Assembly: GCF_021134715.1 (NCBI RefSeq)
Contig: NC_060020.1
Location: forward strand, 4,712,001-4,776,000
Direction: 5' to 3'
Origin: Daphnia pulex
Lineage: Eukaryota > Arthropoda > Branchiopoda > Diplostraca > Daphniidae
DNA length: 64,000 bases
In this document: one piece after another, positions 23,189-36,000 of the stretch
Layout of the letters: every line of letters begins with the position of its first letter
Numbering within the stretch: the stretch's first letter is position 1
Notes under the pieces: model-generated
Database searches by the model: none
What the model was told of the DNA's origin: nothing
What the model saw: the letters and a program-made list of their open reading frames with translations, nothing else
Position numbers and translations under genes: made by a program

Positions 23189-26100
23189 ATGGCTTCCATC
23201 GAGACCAGTTTCTTCGTCGCTTGCGCCGTTCTTCTATTATTCGGTAACAATGACAATCAGTTCTAATCTCATAGTAGATTTTTGTTTTTCCTATGATATC
23301 ATGGCAAGAACGACCCCTATTTCAGTGTTGGTCAACTGTTCATTACTAATTGATGTAGAGAGCTGTAAAAGTTGCGGTTTGGATTCATTGAAAGGGAACC
23401 TCTTTAATTTAAGGCGATTCATCCGTTCGAGAGATTTGGTGATAGAGTTCGAATTGGCCTTCATTTGTTCTCGCCGCCCCTGTCAGCAGCTAAGGCTGCA
23501 ACCATATTATAGGCACGGTCCGGCAGCAGCAGCCGAGAACTAAGCGGCGCGCGCGGCGCCTTCAATTAAGAGGATCGAGATATATAGAGACTAGAGAGAG
23601 AGAGAGAGAGACTGAGCCAGAAGGGTCGTGCAGCATTAGTCCAAGTTGGACGATCTTTCTTAACTCTATTCCGCTCTCTTTGGTCTAGAGCGTTTCTCTT
23701 GTGTGTTAAATCCAGCAGCATGACCAATTGACAGGTCTTGTTCACAATAGGGAGAATAACAGCGAGCCAGAAAAATAAGCCCACAGAAGCGCATCTGCAG
23801 AAAGAAGGGGGTCCCACTCATGAGTCGAGGATGAGGCGCGTTTCCGCTCTTGAAAGCTCCTGCTTAGTATATGTACTATATAGATACTGTAAATGGTACA
23901 TTATATACTAGCTATATCTATTGTATTCTTTGTTTCACTTGTGTTATTGTTATTTTCTTTGGCGCTGAAGTATTTATCGAGTAAACGAATTATAGTGGCC
24001 GTTTTCTTGTGTGTCCACTGCTACGCCAGTAAATGTCCGAAGGCTTAGGACTAGATTTGTCGCACTTGGGCGAGCAATAGGACCGAAGAATTGAGACTTG
24101 ACCGAGTGGGAAGTTCAGTGTGAATCGTCGTCACATACTCGATAGATTGCGCGTCGTGCTGTGTAACATATCACACAAGTCTTTATGAAATTCCCATCGT
24201 GTGAAAGGTGTGCTATATGAGTCAATCTAGACGATGTAGAGATGCGGTGTGAGATTTATAAGCCCAACCGCAGCAATAGCTCATACCTGAAAAGTTGACG
24301 ACGCCCATCAATGTTGAATAGGTTTTTTTTTTTGGGGACTGACACAGCTGTTAAAGCTGCTTGCATGCCATATCCGCATGTGTGTGTGTGTGTGTGTGTG
24401 CGGGCGTTTGGAGGATTCAGTCTCCCGCTGACCGTGAAACGCAATTGTACCGACATGAATGATGGCGAATTTCATCCTTTTTAATTGCGTTTTTGTTGAT
24501 CATTCTATTATGAGATAAAACTAACGACCAATTGTACATATAAATACCAAAACAACAGTTCAGCCACTATTATTCTGGTATTATTTTTTAAAACTATTCT
24601 TTGAAATTGACAGCGTGTACGGGGCCCGTGTTGGCATCGGAAAACGACGTCGACGACACCAACAGACGAGTAGTCCTAGTGGGAACGAATTTAAAACTGC
24701 CGTGTTCTCCGACAGGCGCAGAAGGTCGGTTTCCATTATTTCCTTAAACACCTTTTTATAATGAAATGGATTCCTTTCGCCAGATTGTTTACCAAGATTA
24801 TTTTTGTTCAAAATTGCAGATATACTGGAGTATTTCACCTGGAGTAAAAATGGTGTCCTGCTGCCTGATCACTCGTCGACCGCCCTTCAGTCTCGTTTTA
24901 TTATCCAGAGTGATTTTTCTCTTCTGTAAGAATCTATCCATCTTATACAGTTAAGTGTCTAAACCATATAAATCATTACTTTCAGAATTGTACGAATTGC
25001 TGAGGATGACGAAGGAAACTATTCGTGTAGCATTCAGTCGCATCCTCCGCGGACCACCAGTTACAACGTCCAAGTCGAAGGTCTGTTATACAACTTGAAC
25101 TTATATTGGCTATAATGCCAACCATCTTTACGTCAGAATCCGCAGTCTACTACACTCAGATCAGGCTAGAAATCTATAAACGAGGCCTGGCAAAAATGTC
25201 TAGACCAAAAGTGTAGTGGTAGCTAATAAATAACATAAGCGACTGTAGGAACGATTGAAATCATGGCGAGCAGCGGATGGGGGCTTTTGGGTATTACTTT
25301 TCTTTTTTATTTCGAATTCATTATTTCCCAACGACCCTGAGCGGTTCGGCACCAACAGAAAAAGAAAAGAGGAAGGGCGGGGTCGTGCGCGTCCGTGAGT
25401 TTGTGTCGCCAGACTGGCTAATGCTAACGGATATGACGCTCAGTGGAATTATCCTCTACCATTTTTCAAGTTGAATGACCTTTTTTTTTTTGTATTATGT
25501 ATAGATACATAGGCAGCAACCGGCACTGCATACTTTACCTTTCCCCCCCGCTGATTCTCTCATGGTGTAACCTATAGGTTATGGCCGAGAATGGGTAAAC
25601 AAAACAAAAAAAAGCCTACCCCCGCCTTCTCGGCGCACCCCGTCATTCGACCTTTATCTCGTTATCTTTAATCCTATACCATTCTGACAACACTGTCTGA
25701 ACCCCTTTTTTTTTCAAGAAGAAGAAACGAATACTTTGAAAAATACGATATTGTCATCTCCTATCGCTGCGTACACTGAGGAAAACTAAAAGAGTCAAAC
25801 CGTTAATTTAAAGAATTGCAGATAGATTTTTAAAATAATTTCAGTGACACTATGTAATTAAAAATTGTAAATGACCAGGAATTAACAACCAGCATTTTGA
25901 CTGAATCAAATGTGATGTTTCCTGTTTGGCCCGTTTCGAAATGCAACCTTGTTTTTTTTTCTAACGTCATGTAATAAATAGTATCCGCCCCCAACAACCA
26001 CTTCGTACACCTGGGATTTTCGAATCAAAAATACCCATAGACCGTGCGGAGTAGTAGCACTTAGAGACGTCTCGCGTGCCGCTTTTGTGCCACATATAAT

Positions 26101-29100
26101 ATGGTTCTATATATACTATCCTACATCACCCATAGGGATTGTAATTATATACCTAGTGATTGTGACTTGTTTGTCTCTTGTTGTTGTTGTTGTTTGGGTG
26201 CTGGTGGGGGGGGGGGTTTGCTGACCGGGGGCTCGGCGGAGCGCAGTTCCTGCCGCCATCGATGAGCTACTCCATCACGGCGCCGACTCGCCTCACCACC
26301 AGCTGCGTGAAGGAGGAGATTTGGATCTCGTTTGCATGGCCACTGGTCGTCCCATGCCTACCGTCACATGGAAGTATCAAGTAAAGTCTTTAATTTTTTT
26401 ACACACACCATTCATCGACGTGTGTACGATTCTAATTGCTAATTGGAAACGCAATTTCCCTCGCACTTGTGCAATTTCGCACGAAAAACAGGGAAGAGTA
26501 CTCAGCGCCGAAGAGTCGATCGTCGATGTTAATCAAAAAGTATCCAGCGTCCATCGGATCGTCGGGGCCCGCAAAGTGGACGCCGGGGCTTACATCTGCG
26601 AGGTTATTATATAATTCCAGCTAATAGCTTTTGTATAGTTCACTTTTGATTTATTATGTTGATTATTATTTTGCCATGTGTCAGGCGGATAACGGTGTTG
26701 ACATACCGGCGGTGGCTACTTTCGTCGTCGAGATTTCCCGTAACTTTTTTTAAAATTTTCATTTGATGAATTATTTTGAAATTGATGAATTTTCTTATTT
26801 TTTTTTTAACAAGACGCTCCGGAAATTGTCGTAGAACATAGTTGGGTGCACACCGGATTGGGTTCACTCACCGAACTGGCCTGCACCGTCTACGCGCATC
26901 CAGCGGCTCAGGTATAAGCTATTTGATTTGGAAACTTTTCTCATCCAATTACCTGTTATTTAAAAGTTACCCCTCTAACGTTTTCAAGGGGAAGGAAAAA
27001 CGCCATGCCTATATACTGGGCAGCTCCTACATTTAAAAATATTTTGTTCCACACGCTTAAAATTTTGTTTTGCTTTTGTAAGGGGGTGTGTCGTATAGAG
27101 ATAGGATTCATAGTGGCAGGATATATAAAACAGTGAGTCCCCCCCCCCCCCTACATAATATACTCGTATACAGGCTAATGGATAATACACATTTAGAATC
27201 CCTACGATTCGACAGTCAATGGTTTCGGGTCATATTTTGATGTAGAAAGTTCACACCATATACTGTTGGTTTCCCTCTATACAGCTGGGTAGTTAGTCGG
27301 CTTCACAGCGGTCTGCCTCCGAAACCAGAGCTATAGCCCATTCTTGACTCGTTCCTCGCGTAATACTAGAGTAGACTCAAATCTACTATTATTCGCCGTG
27401 TTGTAAATTTTACTAAAAACAAAAACTATACGGGTAATAACTTGTGGCGTAACATTCTGTTATGAACAAGTCATGAAATGGATGGGGCTTCACCGGCAGG
27501 TCAGCAATAGGATCTGGATTTCATAATCTAACATTATAATCTGTTTTACAAAAAAATAGATGGTACTAAATTTCGTGTGTTGTTTTTCTATACACAGGTA
27601 ACGTGGTTCCGGTCAGTTGAAAGCGTCGGGAACAATGAAGGTAGTACTGGAAGAAAGCACCTACAAGTCATTCCATCGAATCGGGTTGGCACCCTGGTGA
27701 TGTCTAACGGCCTGAAGCACGTGCTGCGTTTCAAGAGCGTTCAAGACTCGGATTTGGGCATCTACACTTGCAAGGCGGAGAATCCTCACGGACAAGCGGA
27801 AGCCGCCATCGAAATGTCCGGTAATATAAAAACAAATCAAAAATCTTTTCTTGGCTACCTCTTTCGACACACGTAATTATATACTGTCTTATTATTCGAG
27901 TTTATTGCGCTAAGCTGATATCTTTTGTACTTTGGCATCGTACCCATCATTTGAAAAGGGGGAGTAGCTTGTAGCGCCGTTCATCAAAACTACTCAAAGG
28001 AGCTGACAGTGCGCTAGTCACTATATTATTAAGCCCTCGGCGATCGATTCTTTTTTAGACTTATTATTGCGACGCGACATTTAACAACTCGTCTCTATAG
28101 TCGCATGGCAACCATAAACACAGTGCGCTTCGTGCAGATGGCAAAGATACAAACGATTTTCTATGAAAAACATTTTTTTTAGATTCTTAATTAGCATTGG
28201 AATCGTAAACCCTATACGGTGGCGAGACATCACGAGACCTTGTCATTCGTCGTTGTGTTTCTTCGACTACCGTGGGCATTTTTGTTTTATATGTACGTCT
28301 GGTTATGACTTGTCAACATGCTTCGCATGACTTTATATGAGGCCAATAATAGTTGAAATTCTACTATATTATGCGGGAATAACAAGTCTTGATAAGGTCA
28401 AAACTTACGACCGTGTGTAGTGTGTAGTAAGATCGAATGTTTGGAGAAGCGCTTTTATGTGCAAGTTGCGTCGGTCGTATCCGAATCCATCACTATAGTA
28501 GTAGTAGTAACCAGTTGATTTGCGCGTGAGTGACTAACAGGATTATGAAGAGGAGTGGCGTTTGTCGTCAATACCTTGTTGGGGTGTAGATTAAGTTTCA
28601 CGCGTCCCCAACTTATATTCGTATGTACACGCCCGTGAAGTTTTTCAACTATTTTGACCTGCGGAATCTTGCGATGATTGCATTAGATTCTACATAAGAA
28701 ATTCTTTGGAGGATAGTGATGAACTTTGTACGGCAAAGTTTAAACAAGTTCCTACAATCCTTCCGTATAATATGAAGAGAATTGTTGGAAAAATGAGCTT
28801 GACAAATTCTTCGTGAAATGTAGAGACATCAAAGGTAGTCAAGCCATTTTGTAGCTGATACAAGTACTACCGGGACATATAGCGTGCGCTATTACGAATG
28901 CGACTTTTCTTACCAGCACTTTTTCGGCTGCATAATAGGTATATAGGCCTGGACGTCTAATAAGACGGTCTGCTCTGCTGTGTGTGAAATCATGCGAGTT
29001 CTTTTTACGTCGCAGCAGAAATGACAAGCAAAGCTCTCTTTGATGAGGTTACTGTTTAGCGACGAGCAGCGAACGGGATCTAAATTTTGTTACAAGGGAT

Positions 29101-32100
29101 TTCCTTTTTCAAAGCATTCAGAATCAAAACTCTTTTTTAAGAAATGTATCCTTTAGACCTAAAAGGTCTCCCTATAGAGTCCTTGACCAACTTGACGTAA
29201 CTTGAGGCTTCTTTTCGCTTGTCTCCCAAGAGCTATTTGATATAGAATCGGGTGCCGTGTTGCATTCCAGTTGTTTGTTTTTTTATTTTATTTTTTTTCG
29301 TTGCGTTGTATAAGGGAGCGTAAAATGGACGAGAGTTTCTTTCACTGTTTTGTATAAAAGCGGTGTTGATCGTTAGGCTGAGTCGCCGAGTCAACAGCGA
29401 GTTCGCCCTATTCAGCGCGCGGACCCTTTTGAACAAGCGGCTCGGGTCTGTAAGTCTCTCGTGTAACTCATAACCTCTATGCAGATCAGGCCTCCTTTGA
29501 AATACAAGCTAGACGATGACATTTTTTAAAAATGAAACTACCCGGTTTTGAATTGTTGTGACACATGACACTCGTGGTTCCAAAAAACTACAAAATGCGT
29601 AGAATCTCCAAATGGGGTGGATATACATAATCAATCAGTCTGAAGTGCTAGAATAGGATAATCGTTCGTGCGTGAATATCGCAGATAACGAATGCATTTT
29701 ATTTTCCCCAGGAATCATGATAATCAGTTTAGACATTTGAGTTTATTCATCCATCGCATCAGTCGGCTGAACTTCTCATAGTCCCGCAGGAACCCGGTTT
29801 TCGGATCCAAAAGGATAAGCTTTTGGGGTTTCTTGACTTGTTATGAATGGCAGTTCAAGGTGGAAGTGAAATCGTGAAATCAAGCGCATTTATGTAAAAA
29901 GGTGATGATGGTTGTTTTCTGGACGGAAAACAAACAAGGAAAACGATCTGAAATCTATTGGAAAATCTATTCTCGGAAATATAGAAACAGTCTAATATTA
30001 TGCGTAACATGTATTGTATAATTCTATTTCAGACTTTGAATTTGACCGTGAGAACTTTGATTTAATCTTCCTAGCTTGTCTTCAACTCGATTTTTCATGG
30101 GGATAGGGCCACTTAACACTTTTCTCGTAATTTTTACTGTAGGCTGTAAAACCTACATATAGTACTGTGGAATAACCAAAAATTTAAGATCGTTGTACTT
30201 TTCACAGGCGGTTATCACACCACATTTTCCTACCATATGTTTCTGCACTTGTCTGTTCAAGTGGCCGTTTTGTGGATTGTGTTAAGTGCTTTAAAAAGGC
30301 TACACATTTTTTAAAAGGGGGAAACTTGAAGGGTGAAAACAATTGATAAGGGAAATTTTTGGAAATCTATATCAGCGATGCGATGCAAGAGCTTATATCT
30401 GTTTAGACGACGAGAGAAAAAAAAGTTATGTTCCCAAAGAAAGATTTCTGAAAAATTGAACAAAATTTGGATGACACCTTTCTGTTTTCATAAGGTCGAA
30501 ACACGTAACTGAATATCAGTAGAAATGTAAATGCATGGCAAAGCGGTTATTTTGAACGCGTTTAGTAAGGGGACGTTCAATTGACAAATCGAAAATTGCA
30601 TTTTCTTCTGCACTCAGCTTTCAAGTTCTTAAACGTACTCTGCAAAAACCGGCAAAAATGTAGCCTTGAACTAGCGCTAAATTGATCTTGTCAAATCCAA
30701 TTTATTGTTTATAGTAATAAAAAAAACAGCCATGAATAAGAGGATGTCCTACTAATACGGTTTAAGTGCTCCATCGCACGAAAGCACAAGCCCAGAGTCA
30801 AGCCAATAGTGAGTGGGCCATTATCGTGCAAATGCTATTTTCTGAATGGCATGCATGAGCTAAGCTTTTCAACAATATCGGATTCCAGATTTCTCTGAAT
30901 GAGCACGGGGAAAAGACTTTTTGCGCACATCAACTTAGTTCTGCATTATACCGGAACCTAAACTGACCTGCTGACATATCACGCAAGCGTGCTGAAAATA
31001 GAACAGGTGAATGCGACGGGTCTTATAAACTTAATTTTTGTTAAATAAAGCAGGCGCTGTTGATAATAGTTTCCAATTTAGACTTCAAACTATTTTCTTG
31101 GAAAACCATTTCCCATTTGGAAGACATGACATCTTGTTTTATTTTGAAAGCAATTAGCGAAATAGAAAATGAGTTATTAATAGTGAGATGGCCGCCATGT
31201 AAACGCTTAAATCTCTGACCAGAACACGACGTAAAAGAGAATGCGCCATACACCTTTTAACGACCCAGAAACGATTGCCATTCCAGAGAAAGTGTGAAAA
31301 TTTCGGCATTTTAAGATTGGCAACTCTAACCCAACATACATATATATATGTATAGTGTATATGTACGTATATATAAATATGCCAGAACGATTCCACTTTG
31401 GCGACAACTTTTGCGGGCGAGATGTACGAGCGTGTGCCGGAACAGTTGCCAGCCACTCTGTCTTTTAACTTTTTATTTGCCAATTACTCAGTTTGCCGTA
31501 GTGAATCTCGAAAGAGAAAGACAAAACTGCTGTTAGCATTAATGGCAGGGCTTTCAGTCTCGGCCAACGGCGATTGATGATTAATAATAGACCCGACGAA
31601 TACCGCATGACAAAAATGTTTATTTACACTGGCCGGTTGTGGCGAGAGCATCAATTTATTTACCCAACCGCTGTGCTGTGGAACACAGTCTGGAAATAGC
31701 CTAACTTCTATATCTGCGCCGCAAACGGAATCGCGGCTAGTTGAGTAACATAATCCCGCTCCGAGTTAAATGCCTTGGCCCAGTCGTGACTGGGCTGTTA
31801 TCCCAGAGGTGGCGTTCTAGCCACTCACGAACGAAACTTGTTTGAACGCAGCCAGATGGCGTTTACGTTGGTCAAAAATGGTCAAAAAGACGAAAGCCGA
31901 CCGCCGGGCAGTTTGTTTTACCTTTTACATTTTTTGTGAAATGAATTATTAATTCACATGTTATTTTTAACCAACAGGTAAAGCAATGGCCGCCGTCCTG
32001 TGGATATCGCCTCCGCGCGGAGCAAGTAAATTGATCGATTCCGAACAACAGGAGGACGACGAGAGCAAAGCAGGACGTCGCATCGGCTACCGATTGACGT

Positions 32101-33090
32101 GGGACGCGGTCAGCCTAAGTCCAATCTACGAGTATCGATTGTGGCTAAGACCTCGCGGCCAACCGGAGATTAGCTGGGTCAATCTGATCATTCCGTCCAA
32201 TTCATCGACCGGCTCCTCTTCTCCCTCGTTACACAGCCACGGTTACGAGCTCTCCGATTTGGCCACCGGAATTGTCTACCAGGTGAGCGTCCAGTCTCGC
32301 AACCGCTTCGGCTGGAGCGCCGAGTCCAACACGGTCAACCTCTCCGGCGGAGAAGATCCGGAAGTGACCGACTACGACAATTCGGACATCACGTCGAGCA
32401 GTAGCGCCAACATCATTCCAGTGGAACAATCTAGCGGTACTGCTCCTGAAACTACTTCAACAACTACTACCACGACCACTATAGCCCCTACCACCACCAC
32501 CACCACTACAACAACAACAACAGCAACAACAACAACAACCACTACTGCTGCTGCTAGCACCACTGTCCCCGTCATCATAACTAGCGATGCGAGTTCGACT
32601 TTCGATGAGAATGAATCCACCATCGAGTCTAACGTTGAAGTGACGGAAACGGAAGAAACGACCGAAGATAATCAATCGACTCTGCCCGCCTTAGTCATCG
32701 ATGCCGTATCGGTCGATCAGCACGGGACTCACGAAGAAGTCGAGACCAGCCCCACCACGGAAATCTCCACTTCGCCCACTCAATCGCCTTCTCAATCACC
32801 CACTGACGGTGACTTATGCCCGCCAGGTAACACTGCTATTACTTGGATGTACACTTTTGATTATATACGCTTTGTTCATTCAATCAATCACGATTTGATA
32901 TCATTGATAAGGCGATCAAGATTGCGGCGATGATCAGCCGAGCTCCTCCAAGGACCCGGAGAATTTGCCGTCGTCGATTGTGAGTCCGGGAAACAGTGCC
33001 AGCAGTTGCTCACGACCGTGGATAACAACCTCAGCGTCGGTCGTCCTGTGTTGGATGGCTCACCTCGTCAGTTCTTCATTGGTGGTTTGA
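23189..33090 (+). CDS. Secreted/GPI-type Ig x3 + FN3 adhesion protein, 671 aa
   Basis: Eleven exons: 23189-23243, 24614-24724, 24820-24925, 24986-25080, 26247-26380, 26492-26602, 26685-26739, 26814-26911, 27598-27820, 31978-32826, 32912-33090; all junctions keep frame. Order: signal peptide (MASIETSFFVACAVLLLF), Ig1 (LPCSP ... NYSCSI, about residues 35-122), Ig2 (LVCMATG ... YICEADN), Ig3 (LACTVYA ... YTCKAEN, to about 330), one FN3 domain (YRLTWDAV ... YQVSVQSRNRFGWS), a Thr-rich stalk, and a hydrophobic end (ASVVLCWMAHLVSSSLVV) that looks like a GPI-anchor signal. Three Ig plus one FN3 with a GPI tail is the layout of Drosophila klingon and wrapper, which act in neural and photoreceptor adhesion. 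The exact ortholog is not certain. The largest intron, 27821-31977, is 4.2 kb. Confidence 0.88.
23593..23611. repeat. (AG)n microsatellite
   Basis: About nine and a half uninterrupted AG units within intron 1 of the Ig/FN3 gene. Confidence 0.8.
24379..24400. repeat. (TG)11 microsatellite
   Basis: Eleven TG units in intron 1 of the Ig/FN3 gene, about 200 bp before exon 2. Confidence 0.9.
27821..31977 (+). other. Large intron of the Ig/FN3 gene
   Basis: The 4.2-kb intron separates the Ig3 exon from the FN3/stalk exon. It is AT rich and has no supportable nested gene on either strand. A cluster of short inverted repeats lies at 31778-31824, close to the 3' end. Long introns of this kind often carry enhancers, but nothing here shows that directly. 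Confidence 0.6.
31778..31824. repeat. Cluster of three short inverted repeats
   Basis: 31778-31785 and 31788-31795 form a perfect 8-bp inverted repeat around two bases. 31790-31794/31802-31806 (CTGGG/CCCAG) form a 5-bp stem with a 7-base loop, alternative to the first. 31809-31813/31820-31824 (GTGGC/GCCAC) form a third stem. It lies about 150 bp before the 3' splice site of the large intron. Confidence 0.5.
32452..32560 (+). repeat. ACN-triplet tract coding the Thr-rich stalk
   Basis: Mixed ACT/ACC/ACA codons encode near-continuous threonine broken by IAP, A and AAAS. Such Thr/Ser/Pro stretches are usually O-glycosylated stalks that hold domains away from the membrane. The triplets vary, so the tract is not a pure microsatellite, but its length may vary between alleles. 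Confidence 0.8.
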
Positions 33091-36000
33091 AGATATTCCA
33101 GAAATGAACAAGCGCACGATAGATGGCTCTCTCAAGTCTTTCCCCCATTTTCTTTTTTCTATCATAAGACTTTTCCACCTTCGACTAATCATTTCTCTGT
33201 TTGAAACCTTCTCGATAAACTCTTCGTTTTTTCCTCACTCACACACATTTACGGGGTAGAAAAAAAAAACAAACATTCATTCCGCTCGACGATAGGTAAG
33301 GAAACAATAACCGTCAAGCAGATGCTGTTGTCCACGAGCTCCAGAGTAGAGTAGAGAAAGAGAGAGAAACAAGACATGAAAAGCCCGCACGTGCCCCTTC
33401 TCGCCCCCACTGCCTTTTCGTCCCTTTTCCCAGTATACACAAAAACCCCATCAGTGGATAACACACAAAAAAATCCACTATTTTTAGACTCTGGATATTT
33501 TTTTTTCTTTTTCTTTCTCTTTCTAACAAACAAGAAACGACAGACTCTCCTTCCATATCTCTCCCCCACCAACACCCTAGCTCTCAATCTGCGACGTGTA
33601 CACACATCACCCGACAACAAACAAAACCGAATGTTCCCCTTTTTTATATTTTTTAACTATCAGAAAATTGTTGTAGCAAAGCGCGCAACCGCGTTGATCG
33701 ATTCTCTTAGTCTCTCTCTGGAACAAAAACAAAAAAAGGTTAATTGTTTTCTTTTTATTTTTTTAATTATTATTATTATTGGATTGGAGGGAAATGATTT
33801 GAAATAATCGGCTAAGGAGAAAACCCGAAAGAAAATGAAAGCGTAGCTTTTTTTAGAGTGTACAAACGACGCGTGAGCGCGTGAGTTGAACAAACGGGGA
33901 GGAGTTGCTTATTGTATGTGCTGTGGTTTATTTTTTAGAAATTCAGAATTTTTTGACAAAATAAGAGAAAAATAATAAGAACCGAAGAATAACGTTGAAC
34001 CGGTCAACCCACGTGTTAGATTCTCTCTCGGCGCGCGCTCGATGTTGTTGGCAAAAGTTGTCAAATTCAACTTCCTCGACACTGGCAAAAATAATTAACA
34101 TGAAATCAATTTTTCTTCTTCTCTGTTTTTTTCCCTTTAATTCAGACAAATTTTTCCTCCCCCCTATTTTTTTTTTAAATCCCAAATGAAATTATCTACA
34201 CAAGATTTTTATGGTTCTTTGAAAATACAATGGTTCTATATAATATACGTAACAAAACAAGATGGAAATGTTGGTCGTCACTTGATTGTAATATACAGTA
34301 GTACTCTAGAATATTAATAGAAAAGCTCATTTCATCAAAAGTCTATTCTTATTACATGTAGGGGTCAAAAATGGAACCGAAGTCGACCGACCGGATGCGT
34401 AGGGGGGACCTCTTGTTCTTTCTTCCGCTTCTTCCTCTTCTGCAGCGCTTCTCCTAGTATAGTTTCCGGAGACGACTAAAAATAAATAACGGACCGGAAG
34501 CGCTGTCTATCGGCCCCACACATACGAAATATGTGTCGTATTCTCTACTTGTATTAGATTAGACTAAGAGAAAAAAGAAAAGAAAATGTCCCTTTTGGTT
34601 TTAGATGCTTGGATGATGATGCTGTCCGTTGGCTGGAAGGGGCCGAACAGAAAATAGATGAGGAAACCATATTAGAGATATAGAGGCCGCGCCGGAAAAG
34701 AAACCGAGAGTGGCCCGCGCTAGGGCTGTACACAGCTCAACCGTGGATCCAGCATGGATTTCACCCTGGTTGTCATAGCAACCGCTCAACCGGCTTCCGA
34801 AATAAGCAAAAAGGGACTACCCAAGCTTGAATAATAACAGCCGGGCCATCTGCGTTGTATTTTACCGCGGCCCGTGTGTGTGCTGTGCGCTCCAACAAGC
34901 TTTAGTCGTCGTCGTCCAGCACAGTCTATATGGTATACGCTCACAAAAATATACACACATCCGCCCGTCTATTTCTCTCTCCCCTTTCTTTTCTATCCGA
35001 CGTGTTGAAGTTTCCTCTCGACAAACCCTGTTTATCTGTTCTACAGACATATAGACCCTTGTAGGCTACACACAAGACAAGTTCTAAGCCTCTCCAATGC
35101 TCGTCTGTAACTATTCTGAAATGTTCAGATGTTGATCTTGATTCATTCGGCGGTCGTTTCCAAACATATTTCACCAGGCGACCAAATAGATTGCCACGAT
35201 TGCCATTTTCATCCAATGAACTTTGGCAGGATGTCGCCCGACTAGACACACACACACAAAGTTCGACGTGGCTAAATTGGAGGGAACTACAATATAGAGA
35301 GGACGCCAACGTTGTCGTGTTGTTGTTGTTCCTGAAATGGACCGACTGTCGAGTCTATTGCGAGTTTCGTATTACGGATGAAAACGGTTATGGACCGGTG
35401 CCAAGCCTATAGTTATTTCTCCTTTTTTTTCTTATTTTCTCTTTTATTTTTTCTCTTTTTTCTTTTCTCTCCCTCACCCAGCGTATGTAGAGTGGGGTAG
35501 GACGACGAAGCCCTCCCATTCGCCCGATACTGCGTACTACTACTCCTCCAACGGAGCCTCCCTTTTGGTTTTCTCTCCCGTCCTCGTCGACTCTTTTCTC
35601 GGCAGCTACAAACCAGACAGAGGAAAACGGAGCGCCATGCAAACCGACCGAGAGTTCCAGACCCAACATCAGTCGATCAGTTTCTCCCACACGGTGTAGT
35701 AGCTGCCTACTAGTCGAATCAGTGAACTTGATTCGATTTTACGTTTTGGCCTTCTAATAGATACCCATAGCAGCAGCGACTTTTGCCTAGAATTTCTCGT
35801 TGGCTCCTAATGCCTCACTTATGCAATTCGCTGTTGCGTGAGTGCTGCTGTGCCCTGTGCTGTGCGGAACGCCGACAATAGGCACGCCGATCGGATTTTT
35901 TCGCCGACCGCTGATTAGATACACCGGCCCTTCCATTTCCTATACTCGGCGAAACTTAATTAAGGTAAATGGCAGCACTGATTTCGTGATGAAAGAATGA

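Noticed and set aside
23184-23543. 119-codon frame over Ig/FN3 exon 1
   Set aside because: Different frame from the signal peptide and opens on a non-standard codon; it crosses a good donor at 23244.
31777-31826. Asn tRNA-like anticodon arm (loop CTGTTAT)
   Set aside because: No D arm, no acceptor stem and a T arm of wrong geometry; kept only as an inverted-repeat observation.
32372-32675. Minus-strand frames rich in Val or Cys opposite the Thr stalk
   Set aside because: Mirror images of the ACN repeat; no independent coding evidence.
33249-33893. Overlapping frames in the Ig/FN3 3' UTR region
   Set aside because: Composed of runs of Lys, Phe or Ser from A/T tracts; no conservation signal visible.
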